Assembly (NCBI GenBank): GCA_900470095.1
Contig: UBZM01000019.1
Span: 28,939-92,938 of the forward strand
Origin: Hyphomicrobiales bacterium
GTDB taxonomy: Bacteria > Pseudomonadota > Alphaproteobacteria > Rhizobiales > Beijerinckiaceae
Length of the DNA stretch: 64,000 nucleotides
Reading direction: 5' to 3'
The first letter of the stretch is position 1, and each line of letters opens with the position of its first letter. A program made the position numbers and the translations under genes. Under the pieces are notes generated by a model. It worked only from the letters and a program-made list of their open reading frames with translations, was not told the origin of the DNA and did not search any database. Shown here in pieces: positions 52,711-60,472 of the stretch.

Positions 52711-52905
52711 TTAGAGCGGACGTACTGGCTTCGCCGCCGGCTCGTATTCCCGCGCGGCGAGTCTCAGGATTTTTCGCTCAATGGATCGCACTGAGCCAGG
52801 CTTGGCCCCTTCGAGCTCTCTGATACGCTGCCAAGTTCTCCGATAGTCGGCAGAGGTCTTAATTGTGAAAATGGGCGCCTTAGGCCCAGCGCTGGAATTG
52901 GGCAT
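52711..52905 (-). CDS. 64-residue protein, HigA-linker-like, paralogue 2
   Basis: The core ADYRRTWQRIRELEGAKPGS then VRSIERKILRLAAREYE aligns with the protein at 52398-52592 (DYR, QRI, E, AKP, SV and YE shared). It has the same length but lacks the CVKCH motif. An ATG at 52905 is used; the open frame extends to 52983 without support. Confidence 0.7.
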   Translation of the reverse strand: MPNSSAGPKAPIFTIKTSADYRRTWQRIRELEGAKPGSVRSIERKILRLAAREYEPAAKPVRPL

Positions 52906-53112
52906 TATGCGGCCTTCCCTATTGGTAGAGTTCAGGCACCGGAGCGCAACGGTGTCTGGCGACATCACCCCTGGGGCGGTCACTGCATTGCGCCATACCG
53001 TGCCAGCAAGACAGGATCATGGCGCACGTCCCGCGCCGGCCAACGTTCGGTCGCCCGCCTGTTCGGCGCCGTCCATGACAGCTTTCGGCTGATTGGTGTC
53101 GCGGTGCGCTGC

Positions 53113-53445
53113 TCAGTCGGCAACGCGAACAAGTGTGACCCGGACTTTGATCCCGGGAGCGTCCGGCGACTCGCCCAGCAGGGAAATCGTGCCCTCGATG
53201 GCCACTCCTGTAAGGCTGACAGAGAGGTCGTCCTTACCAAACACGCTTTCAACAGCCAGAGTCGGGGTATGCCGGGTTACACGGATCTCGGCGCTAAAGG
53301 CATCTCGATCCTCTTGATAGCTTCCGACGTACAGCATTGCTGAGTTGCCTCCGCGCAGCTTGCCGCCGCGGATCACCACGACACCGCTGCCGATACCAAG
53401 GGTAGTCCCAAACTCCGCTTTATAGGTGCCTTCTTGGACGGCCAT
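53113..53445 (-). CDS. GrlR-family regulatory-like protein
   Basis: The 110-residue beta-rich protein has GTYKAEFGTTLGIGSGVVVI, RGGNSAMLYVGSYQEDRDAF and SVSLTGVAIEGTISLLGESP. This is the pattern of the GrlR family, lipocalin-like proteins named after a negative regulator of type III secretion in enteric bacteria. No secretion genes are nearby, so the role here is open. GGGAGAG lies before the ATG. Confidence 0.8.
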   Translation of the reverse strand: MAVQEGTYKAEFGTTLGIGSGVVVIRGGKLRGGNSAMLYVGSYQEDRDAFSAEIRVTRHTPTLAVESVFGKDDLSVSLTGVAIEGTISLLGESPDAPGIKVRVTLVRVAD

Positions 53446-53853
53446 GTTTGGTCTCTCCCCAAAATGGGCGATTCCGCCCTCGCTCGCTCACAAGCTCGGA
53501 GACAATGATCCGGCGACAGCCGCGCCGTTCAAGGAGACGCTATTCCAGCCGAACCATCCCGACCAGCAGGTGGTCAGCCGAACGTCCTAACCGCCTATAG
53601 GTGCCCCCTGACAAACCCTTTAGACACTGTCGCCGCGGGATCCTCGGCAAGCATCTTCAGGTCATGCAGCAGGGCACGTACCTGCATTCCGGCTCGCGGA
53701 GTTGCGAAGGTCGTGGGAGGGTGGAGAGAGGACGCCAGTTTGTCTGGGCGCGATCCTTGGCCGGCGCGATCTCTCGTCCCCTGGGCGCGGACGTCGGCTT
53801 CGGACGGACGTAGACCTTGCCAAGTCCGGCATGACCCAGGGATGGTCGACCGT
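53446..53853. other. Intergenic with partial repeat family 1 copy
   Basis: No gene supported. Bases 53680-53736 hold attccggctcgcgg, gcgaaggtcgtgggagggtg, matching the 3' part of repeat family 1 with a deletion in the middle. Confidence 0.55.
53680..53736 (+). repeat. Repeat family 1, partial copy F
   Basis: TTCCGGCTCGC and GCGAAGGTCGTGGGAGGGTG match copy C but the middle is shortened. Confidence 0.5.
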
Positions 53854-54315
53854 TCACGCGGTCGTCCGGAACCTCATGAAGCGTTGGCCTTCGTAATCCA
53901 ATTCACCGTCGGCAACGAATCCAAGTCGGGCAAGGCCCTTCACTCGCGACCTGCTCGGCGGCAGCAGGATGCTGACATTGCCGATGCCAAGCGCGGTCCG
54001 ACGGTCCATGAAGCCACGAAATAGCTCGGCGCCGTGCCCCCAGAATTGGGGAAGCAGAACGAGAGCGAGGTCGGCGCCATCTGCCTCTTTCTGAAAACCA
54101 CCCCAGCCAGCAAAGCGGTCGTCAATGCGAATGGACCATGGACCATAGCCGTTTTGATGCCACTGGGCGTCCTTGCCCTTGGCCCAGTCGCGGGCAGATG
54201 CGTCAGTCCAGCTGCCATCGGCGAGCGGCATGTGACGGATGACATCAGGATGGTTCAGCAGAGCCAGCCAGTCGGAGGTGGGGATGTCGGCAAAGCAGTG
54301 GAGGGTGAAGGCCAT
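53854..54315 (-). CDS. GNAT family N-acetyltransferase
   Basis: The 153-residue acetyltransferase has DWLALLNHPDVIRHMPLADG at the start, then GPWSIRIDDRFAGWGGFQKE, a central ADLALVLLPQFWGHGAELFR with the acetyl-CoA site, and RVKGLARLGFVADGELDYEG at the end. It belongs to the RimJ/RimL-like GNAT group. The acceptor is unknown. GGGAGGAGG lies 3 bases before the ATG. Confidence 0.88.
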   Translation of the reverse strand: MAFTLHCFADIPTSDWLALLNHPDVIRHMPLADGSWTDASARDWAKGKDAQWHQNGYGPWSIRIDDRFAGWGGFQKEADGADLALVLLPQFWGHGAELFRGFMDRRTALGIGNVSILLPPSRSRVKGLARLGFVADGELDYEGQRFMRFRTTA

Positions 54316-54390
54316 AGCCTCCTCCCTATCACGATGGCCGGTCGAGGCGAGCACTGACCAGTGGCTTGAACGCTTGGCAACCCGCCTGCG

Positions 54391-54474
54391 GACCGTCCTT
54401 CCGGCTCGCAGAAGGTCGCCGGGGCCTTGCCCACGATAAGATGTTCCGAAGGTCACGGGAGAGTGGCAAGCGGC
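54391..54474 (+). repeat. Repeat family 1, partial copy D
   Basis: GACCGTCCTTCCGGCTCGCA, AAGGTCGCCGGGGCCTTGCC and GATGTTCCGAAGGTCACGGG match copies B and C. It ends 90 bp before the second DUF1254 gene. Confidence 0.75.
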
Positions 54475-54563
54475 CGTTGGTCTCGTCCGGCCGCGCAATG
54501 CAGACAGGCGCACGCCCCGCCCTTAGAAATGAGCGGGAAGCATGGCCTTCCCGGAGAGAGACA

Positions 54564-56012
54564 ATGAACTCAGGCACTCCAAAAGCGGCCGGTGTAGCCG
54601 GGAAATCCCGGGCGAACCTGGCTCTTGCCTGGCTCTTCGCCATCTCCCTGGCTGGCATGGCTGTCTGCCCGGCAACCGCGCAGCCGCTCTCCGCGGAAGA
54701 GGCTCGCGCCATTGCCAAGGAGGCCACCATCTACGGCTTCCCGCTCGTCGACAATTACCGCATCCAGTATTCCTATTTCGTCGATCGCGGTAACGCCGAA
54801 TTCAAAGGGCCGTGGAATACGCTCAGCAATACCGCTCGGGTCTACACGCCCGACGACAAGGCGATCCAGTCGCCAAACTCCGATACGCCCTATTCGTTCC
54901 TGGGCGCGGATCTGTGGGCGGAGCCTCTGGTACTCACGGTGCCTGCCATCGACAAGGAGCGCTACTACTCGCTCCAGTTCATCGACATGTACACATTCAA
55001 CTTCGCTTATGCAGGCAGCCGCGCCACTGGCAGCGATGCAGGAAGCTTCCTGCTGGCCGGCCCGAACTGGAAAGGCGAGACACCCGCCGGCATCAAGTCG
55101 GTGATCCGGTCTGAAACCGAGTTCGCCTTCGTCATCTACCGTACACAGCTGTTCAATCCCGCCGACATCGACAACGTCAAGCAGATCCAGGCCGGCTACG
55201 AGGTCCAGCCGCTGTCGCAATTCCTTCGCCGGCCAGCCCCAGCCGCCGCGCGCCCCGTCGACTTCATCGAGCCGTTGAGCGCCGCCGATGAAAGGACCTC
55301 GCTCTCATTCTTCAGCATCCTCAATTTTGTCCTCCAGTTCTGCCCGACACATCCTTCGGAAACGGAGCTCATGGCGCGTTTTGCCAAGCTCAATATCGGC
55401 GGTGGCAAAACCTTCGATCTCAAGGCGTTTTCCCCCGAGATTCAAAAGGCGGTCGCCGACGGCATGGCCGATGGCTGGGCCGCGTTCAAGGAGTTCAAGG
55501 AGACACAGATCGACACTGGCAAGCGCACCAGTAGCGATAGCCTCGGAACACGCGAATTCCTGAACGGCAGCTATATCGACCGCATGGCCGCGGCCGTGCT
55601 CGGCATCTATGGCAACTCGAAGGAAGAGGCGATCTACCCGCTTTATTTCGTCGATAGCGAGAAAAAGCCGGTCAACGGCGCTAACAGATACACGCTTCGC
55701 TTTGGCCCGGACCAGCTACCGCCAGTGAACGCCTTCTGGTCGCTCACGGTTTATGAGCTTCCGTCGAGCCTCCTTTCGGCCAATCCACTCAACCGCTACC
55801 TGGTCAACTCTGCCATGTTGCCCGACCTGAAGCGCGATGCCGACGGTGGCGTGACGCTCAATGTCCAGCACGACTCGCCAGGCAAGGACAAGGAAGCCAA
55901 TTGGCTGCCGGCGCCCGCCGGTCCGTTCTTCGCGGCGATGCGCCTCTATTGGCCAAAACAAGCAGCGCTCGATGGACAGTGGAAGGCTCCGCCAATGAAC
56001 AAGAGACAATGA
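54564..56012 (+). CDS. Exported DUF1254/DUF1214 protein
   Basis: The 482-residue protein has a signal peptide (LALAWLFAISLAGMAVCPAT, cleavage near TA-QP). A DUF1254 domain covers about 45-190 (ATIYGFPLVDNYRIQYSYFV, SPNSDTPYSFLGADLWAEPL, YYSLQFIDMYTFNFAYAGSR) and a DUF1214 domain the C-terminus (LPPVNAFWSLTVYELPSSLL, KEANWLPAPAGPFFAAMRLY). Function is unknown. Unlike the relative at 31215 it has the normal high G+C. GGAGAGAG lies before the ATG. Confidence 0.93.
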   Translation: MNSGTPKAAGVAGKSRANLALAWLFAISLAGMAVCPATAQPLSAEEARAIAKEATIYGFPLVDNYRIQYSYFVDRGNAEFKGPWNTLSNTARVYTPDDKAIQSPNSDTPYSFLGADLWAEPLVLTVPAIDKERYYSLQFIDMYTFNFAYAGSRATGSDAGSFLLAGPNWKGETPAGIKSVIRSETEFAFVIYRTQLFNPADIDNVKQIQAGYEVQPLSQFLRRPAPAAARPVDFIEPLSAADERTSLSFFSILNFVLQFCPTHPSETELMARFAKLNIGGGKTFDLKAFSPEIQKAVADGMADGWAAFKEFKETQIDTGKRTSSDSLGTREFLNGSYIDRMAAAVLGIYGNSKEEAIYPLYFVDSEKKPVNGANRYTLRFGPDQLPPVNAFWSLTVYELPSSLLSANPLNRYLVNSAMLPDLKRDADGGVTLNVQHDSPGKDKEANWLPAPAGPFFAAMRLYWPKQAALDGQWKAPPMNKRQ

Positions 56013-56196
56013 GGGTCACATGCTTCTGCAGGCTGCTGCAGTCATCAACGATCGACCGCAGTCGCTTGCGATCATTCGGGCTCAGAGGGACGACACCACC
56101 AGTACGCATCGCGCAGACGCGCACCATGCCGCGTGGACACACAACCCGGCCTCCTTTGTGCCGATCGATCAACCAGGCCGGCTTCGTCCGCCTGCC

Positions 56197-56403
56197 CTAG
56201 CGCCGCGCGCCCTGGAGGACGCTGGCGATCAGCACGCCGACACAGCCCAAAACCAGCAGCAACCCCGTGCTGAAGGCGCTGCCATGAATGGCGTGGACGA
56301 GGAGCCAGCAGGCCCCGACCACGGCCAGGATCGAAAGCGCAAGCTTCTCGTCATCGACGAACAGGCCGACGAACTCCCGAACAATCAGACGCAGCAGGGT
56401 CAT
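56197..56403 (-). CDS. Small two-helix membrane protein
   Basis: The 68-residue protein has two hydrophobic helices (LALSILAVVGACWLLVHAIH, STGLLLVLGCVGVLIASVLQ) after a short amphipathic start. Its ATG overlaps the stop of the COG4280-like gene (56400-56403), so the two are co-translated and probably work together. Confidence 0.78.
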   Translation of the reverse strand: MTLLRLIVREFVGLFVDDEKLALSILAVVGACWLLVHAIHGSAFSTGLLLVLGCVGVLIASVLQGARR

Positions 56404-57161
56404 CGGGCCATCTCCTGAGGCTCAATTTTCTGGGGACGACGGGCGAGCGGGACGAGGCTGAGCCCGATGGCCAGGAACATGGCGGCCAGCACCAGGATCG
56501 CGAGATCATGGCCGGGCCAGGCGACGCCGAGCCCCTCCCCGGTCCAGTAGACGCCGAAGGCCGAGAGCATCACGCCGACGCCGAATTTGAGCGTGTTCTC
56601 CGGCACGCGGGAGAGCGGCTTGTGGACGGCAAGCCCGATGACGAGAACGAGCGCGCAGGCCGCAACCGCGCCGAACGCCGCCGGCCAGAGCAGCCCGCGC
56701 CCGGCACCGACCGCGATGACGATGAAGACGACCTCGACGCCCTCCAGCACGACCGCCTTGAAGGCGGCAAGACCCGCGATCCAGTCGCGCCGCGTGGCAT
56801 CAAGGCGCGCGGCCTCGGCAAGACTGGCCGTCTCGCTGGCGAAGGCGCGGTCCTCGTCATGCAGGGCGATGATGCCCGCGGCACGCAGGATCGCCTTGCG
56901 CAGCCAGCGCAGGCCGAACAGCAGCAGCAGGACGCCGATGACGAGCTGAAGGCCCTGGAGCGGGACGCGGTCGATCACCGGGCCCAAGGCCAGGACCAGC
57001 AGGCCGAGAACGCCGAGCCCTGCCGCCGTCCCCGCCAGGGCCGGTCGCCAGCCCTGCACGGTTGCGACCGCGAGCACGATGGTGAAGGCCTCGACCACCT
57101 CGACCAGCGAGGCGAGGAAGGCGGCGGAGATGGCGGGTGCGGCGGTGGCCCATGAGATCAT
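56400..57161 (-). CDS. COG4280-like membrane protein (predicted transporter)
   Basis: The 253-residue protein has about seven transmembrane helices and two related Glu-rich motifs, SLVEVVEAFTIVLAVA and VVLEGVEVVFIVIAVG. These recall the E-x-x-E ion-binding repeats of cation transporters (TMEM165- and FTR1-like). The transported ion is unknown. It is divergent from a ChrB-N-like gene 133 bp away, so a link to metal or oxyanion stress is possible. Confidence 0.82.
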   Translation of the reverse strand: MISWATAAPAISAAFLASLVEVVEAFTIVLAVATVQGWRPALAGTAAGLGVLGLLVLALGPVIDRVPLQGLQLVIGVLLLLFGLRWLRKAILRAAGIIALHDEDRAFASETASLAEAARLDATRRDWIAGLAAFKAVVLEGVEVVFIVIAVGAGRGLLWPAAFGAVAACALVLVIGLAVHKPLSRVPENTLKFGVGVMLSAFGVYWTGEGLGVAWPGHDLAILVLAAMFLAIGLSLVPLARRPQKIEPQEMAR

Positions 57162-57294
57162 GGCTGTCGCTTTCGTTTCGCAGGCCGCGCAGCAGAACGG
57201 GATCTTTCGGCGCGACCGTGGTATGATCGATACGCGATATTCCGTTCAGTATGATTGTAACGATCGTAACATTCAAGAGGATCGAAGAGAGACG

Positions 57295-57882
57295 ATGACG
57301 GCGCTGGAATGGTTGCTGCTGACCTACAAGGTCCCCGCCGAGCCCGCACGGAAGCGGATCTCGATCTGGCGCAAGCTCAAGGGCATGGGGGCGCTCTATC
57401 TGCAGGGCGGCGTCTGCATCCTGCCGAAGACGGATGACCATCTGCGGCGCCTCAAGATGCTGGAGAACGAGATCGCCGAGGCCGAGGGCGAAGCGCTGCT
57501 GCTGGCCACCGTCGGTCTCGACCAGAAGCAGCAGGACAAGCTCATCGCCCGGTTCAATGCCGATCGCGACGACCAGTACAAGGAGTTCATCGAGAAATGC
57601 ATCGCCTTCGAAGAGGAGATCGCGGAAGAAACCCGCGTCAGGCATTTCACCTTCGCGGAGCTCGAGGAGAACGAGCAGGAACTGTCCAAGTTCAAGACCT
57701 GGATCGCGAGGATCCAGAAGCTCGATTTCTACAAGGCCGATCGCGCCGAAGAGGCCGCTGGCCGGCTGACGCGGTCTGAAGCCATTCTCGACGCTTACGC
57801 GCATAATGTCTTCGCGGCGCAGGAGGAGAACATGTCTCCCGAGGCGCCCAAGGGCCAGAACGATTCCAGTCAGACTGCGTAG
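57295..57882 (+). CDS. ChrB N-terminal domain-like protein
   Basis: The 195-residue protein matches the N-terminal domain of chromate-resistance regulator ChrB: WLLLTYKVPAEPARKRISIW, RKLKGMGALYLQGGVCILPK and an acidic coiled-coil region (FEEEIAEETRVRHFTFAELE). The C-terminal ChrB domain is missing, and no chrA transporter is next to it. It may act as a stand-alone sensor or regulator. The 133-bp divergent gap to the COG4280-like gene contains ACGATCGT and a TATGAT -10-like box. Confidence 0.85.
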   Translation: MTALEWLLLTYKVPAEPARKRISIWRKLKGMGALYLQGGVCILPKTDDHLRRLKMLENEIAEAEGEALLLATVGLDQKQQDKLIARFNADRDDQYKEFIEKCIAFEEEIAEETRVRHFTFAELEENEQELSKFKTWIARIQKLDFYKADRAEEAAGRLTRSEAILDAYAHNVFAAQEENMSPEAPKGQNDSSQTA

Positions 57883-57960
57883 CAGCCTGGTCTAAGAAAT
57901 GACGTGAAGACAAAGCGATAAGGCATTGCAGAGGATTCGGTTTTCACCGGAAACGCTCCC

Positions 57961-58008
57961 GATCACGCTGCGTTTGGACGTAATTGTCCAAACGCAGAAA
58001 ACGTGATC
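57961..58008. repeat. Palindromic intergenic element
   Basis: Arms CTGCGTTTGGAC (57968-57979) and GTCCAAACGCAG (57986-57997) are perfect complements, and an outer GATCACG/CGTGATC pair extends the stem with a small bulge. This type of palindrome is dispersed in Rhizobiales genomes. It follows the ChrB-like gene by 80 bp. Confidence 0.8.
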
Positions 58009-58022
58009 GACTCTCGTCGTTT

Positions 58023-58071
58023 AGAGCATGCTGATTGCGAAAAACCGTGCCACTTTTTCGCAACATGCTCT
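58023..58071. repeat. Palindromic element with CGAAAAAGTGG core (copy 1)
   Basis: Outer arms AGAGCATG/CATGCTCT and inner arms TGCGAAAAA/TTTTTCGCA form a long stem. On the minus strand the core reads CGAAAAAGTGGCACGG-TTTTTCG, matching the element at 59037-59083 on the plus strand. Confidence 0.8.
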
Positions 58072-58085
58072 CGCGGAGAAGCATC

Positions 58086-58304
58086 ATGACGGCCGCCCCG
58101 CACCATGCCGGCCCGATCCCGGCTTCAGACTGCCTCTGGAGCGGATGGTACGCTTGGCGGCCGGTCTTTCCGAGCGACGACACCGGGCCGTTCTGGCTCG
58201 AACAGGTCTGGCACCGGCGCAACCCCGTCACCGGGCGCTATGAATACCGGACCTTCCGCACCGAGGCGGACAAGCTGCGCGAGATGACCGAGCGGGTATT
58301 CTAG
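58086..58304 (+). CDS. Small Trp-rich protein
   Basis: The 72-residue protein contains CLWSGWYAWRPVFPSDDTGP and FWLEQVWHRRNPVTGRYEYR, with a charged helical end (EADKLREMTERVF). GGAGAAG lies 6 bases before the ATG. The family is not recognised. It is transcribed toward rpiB. Confidence 0.75.
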   Translation: MTAAPHHAGPIPASDCLWSGWYAWRPVFPSDDTGPFWLEQVWHRRNPVTGRYEYRTFRTEADKLREMTERVF

Positions 58305-58396
58305 CCTTCCGTCCGGCAGGACTAAGCGGCGCAGAAGCGTTTTCCGATCAGGTTGCATCGTCGCCTGCTGCGTCATGCTCCCAGCAAAGGACCGCG

Positions 58397-58846
58397 TTAC
58401 CCCTCCAGCGCCCCGATCATCTCCACCCGCGTCGCATGCCGGCCGCCCTCGAACTCGGCGGCCAGGAACGCATCCACGATATCGAGCGCCAGCCCCTCGC
58501 CCACCACGCGCACGCCAATCGACAGCATATTGGCATCGTTGTGCTGGCGGATCATGCGGGCTGAGAATGTGTCGGCGCAGACGCCGCAACGGATGCCCTT
58601 GACCTTGTTCGCCGCCATCATGATGCCCTGGCCGGTGCCGCACAGGATGATGCCAAGCCGGCAATCGCCGGAGGCGACGAGCCGCGCCGCCGCTTCGCCA
58701 TGCCTGGGATAGGGCGTGCTCTCCGGCGTCGTCGGCCCGATGTCGACCGCCACCCAGCCCTGCGCCACGACATGAGCGGCGATGGCCTGCCGGAGCTGAA
58801 TGGCAGCGTGGTCGCTGGAGAGAACGATGCGGTTGCTGGCTGTCAT
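58397..58846 (-). CDS. rpiB: Ribose 5-phosphate isomerase B
   Basis: This 149-residue LacAB/RpiB enzyme interconverts ribose 5-phosphate and ribulose 5-phosphate. Motifs present are IVLSSDHAAIQLRQAI (substrate His/Asp region), YPRHGEAAARLV, the catalytic Cys in IILCGTGQGIMMAANKVKGI and the anion-hole ARMIRQHNDANMLSIG. Length matches the family. It stands alone between palindromic elements. Confidence 0.96.
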   Translation of the reverse strand: MTASNRIVLSSDHAAIQLRQAIAAHVVAQGWVAVDIGPTTPESTPYPRHGEAAARLVASGDCRLGIILCGTGQGIMMAANKVKGIRCGVCADTFSARMIRQHNDANMLSIGVRVVGEGLALDIVDAFLAAEFEGGRHATRVEMIGALEG

Positions 58847-59036
58847 GGAGACGTCGTCCCGTTTCCCGAGGCAATTTTGCGGCTTGGCCGCGTTGGATCA
58901 GCTGCTTCCTGTCCGGTCAATTGCCCGGTTTTCGACTGATGGCACAGACCTCGTCGGACGTCATGCCGCCGACCTGCGATCACAAACCCACGTCACCACC
59001 GACACCGTCACCTTCACTCTGGTTTTGGGTTCCAAG

Positions 59037-59083
59037 GCATCGGCCCGAAAAGTGGATTGCGGTTTTCGGGGCACAGCCGATGC
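59037..59083. repeat. Palindromic element with CGAAAAGTGG core (copy 2)
   Basis: GCATCGG/CCGATGC outer arms and CCCGAAAA/TTTTCGGG inner arms. It is the same family as 58023-58071 in the opposite orientation; the two flank rpiB. Confidence 0.8.
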
Positions 59084-59093
59084 ACGCATAAAG

Positions 59094-59140
59094 GGTTAGA
59101 TCATCGGACCGGATAGGATTTCCGATCCGATGATCTAACC
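59094..59140. terminator. Long inverted repeat at the crcB remnant end
   Basis: GGTTAGATCATCGGA (59094-59108) and TCCGATGATCTAACC (59126-59140) are perfect 15-bp arms. The plus-strand tail is TTTCTCC. It contains the stop codon of the decayed crcB and may be a bidirectional terminator or another mobile palindrome. Confidence 0.65.
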
Positions 59141-59463
59141 TTTCTCCTCCACCGTCGCCTGAGCGATCTGTAGCTCCCGGTCTCCGGATTGGGACGCGAC
59201 GATAGGGCCGAGCGCGACCGCCCCGACGCAGAGCAGCACGGTCAGAGCGATCTTCGCCGTGGCGCGGAGCGTCGCGCCGGTCCGCATCAGCGCGAGCGTC
59301 TGCAGGCTGAAGGACGAGAACGTGGTGTAGCCGCCGCAGAGCCGACCATCGCGAAAAGCCGGATATTGTCCGAGACCGGGAAGCGACCGCTCGCCAGGGT
59401 CAAGGTGCCGAACAGGCCGATCACGAAGGAGAGGCCTGAGACCTGGCGGGACAGGCAGCTCAC
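59135..59463 (-). pseudogene. crcB: Decayed fluoride channel gene (crcB)
   Basis: Frame one reads FVIGLFGTLTLASGRFPVSD and frame two LCGGYTTFSSFSLQTLALMR, the two halves of the CrcB signature separated by a single-base loss near 59345. About 40 N-terminal residues are missing. The remnant starts right after the GNAT gene stop. A functional copy, if any, is elsewhere. Confidence 0.85.
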
Positions 59464-59471
59464 GCTCCGCC

Positions 59472-59978
59472 TTAAGCGACCATTCCATTCTGTTGGCGCG
59501 GCCGCGAGAACAGAAGTCGGTTCATCTCAGGAACGAAGCGAACAACCTCGAAGCCCGCCTTCTCCAACACTTTCCGCGAGCCCGCGTTCTCGGGGTGTGC
59601 GAAGGCTCGCACCTCGGGTAGCTTCAATTGGTTGTCGGCCATGCGCAACGCCGCCCAGACCAGCTCCGAAGCATATCCGTTTCCCCAAGCGCTAGGGTGG
59701 AACCAGCACCCGACTTCGCAGCCCCATCCCGGATCAAACGGATCGTCATACAACCCGCCCCAACCAATCAGTTTGCCGCTCGTCTTTTCGATGACGGTCC
59801 AGGGTGCATAACCTTCACGCCGCCGCCTCCATTCATGAACCGCAATCCGACGACGGCAGTCCAATACAGTCTCGTCGACATGGGTGTGCTGCATCGCTCC
59901 CTTGTTCCCGAGAAACTCAAATAGCGACGGGGCGTCGGAGAGACGAGAAGGGCGGAGCAGCAATCGCGCGGTTTCCAT
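59472..59978 (-). CDS. GNAT family N-acetyltransferase (RimJ/RimL-like)
   Basis: The 168-residue acetyltransferase starts METARLLLRPSRLSDAPSLF, the standard RimJ/RimL beginning. GKLIGWGGLYDDPFDPGWGC, WGNGYASELVWAALRMADNQ (acetyl-CoA loop) and PENAGSRKVLEKAGFEVVRF follow. A TTG at 59984 has better spacing to GAGGAG and is the alternative start. Its 3' end abuts the crcB remnant, so an old deletion joined them. Confidence 0.9.
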   Translation of the reverse strand: METARLLLRPSRLSDAPSLFEFLGNKGAMQHTHVDETVLDCRRRIAVHEWRRRREGYAPWTVIEKTSGKLIGWGGLYDDPFDPGWGCEVGCWFHPSAWGNGYASELVWAALRMADNQLKLPEVRAFAHPENAGSRKVLEKAGFEVVRFVPEMNRLLFSRPRQQNGMVA

Positions 59979-60472
59979 CTGCAATCGAATCTCCTCAGCT
60001 CGCCCCCCAAAATGAAGGAAGAACCACGAGCTTTCCACCCAACGAGGAAGCCTTGCCTCCTGCTGCCCAATAGAAAAGCCCGCCGAAGCGGCAGGCTGCA
60101 TCTGGACGCACCGCTGGTTAAGCGCGGCAGGAATCATCAGCCTTCGCAGGCGGATACAGGGGAGCCCCATCCCTATCCCCTCCAGCACATCGGCGCGGGG
60201 TGACAAGCGGCACAGGCCGGCAGCGCCGTGGCTACGGCGCGACGATCACGCGCCGTCCGACGAGCCGGCCAGCCCTTCGACGCCGCAGAGGTTTCGCAAG
60301 GCGCCCAAGAGGAGGAGGCGCAGGCAGCTTCGCGACCGGACCAGCCCGACCATGCGCCGGCATAGCGCGCCGGCGCATGGCTCAGACACCTGCTCCGCGG
60401 CCAGATCTGCCTTGCCGATCAGCCTTCGGATCTGGGGGCGTCCCTGCGCATCACCAGATTGGCTCTTCGCGC
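59979..60472. other. Intergenic, no gene seen
   Basis: No supported gene in 490 bases. Frames on both strands are open only because of high G+C. The longer upstream frame of the GNAT gene has no family match here. Confidence 0.5.
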
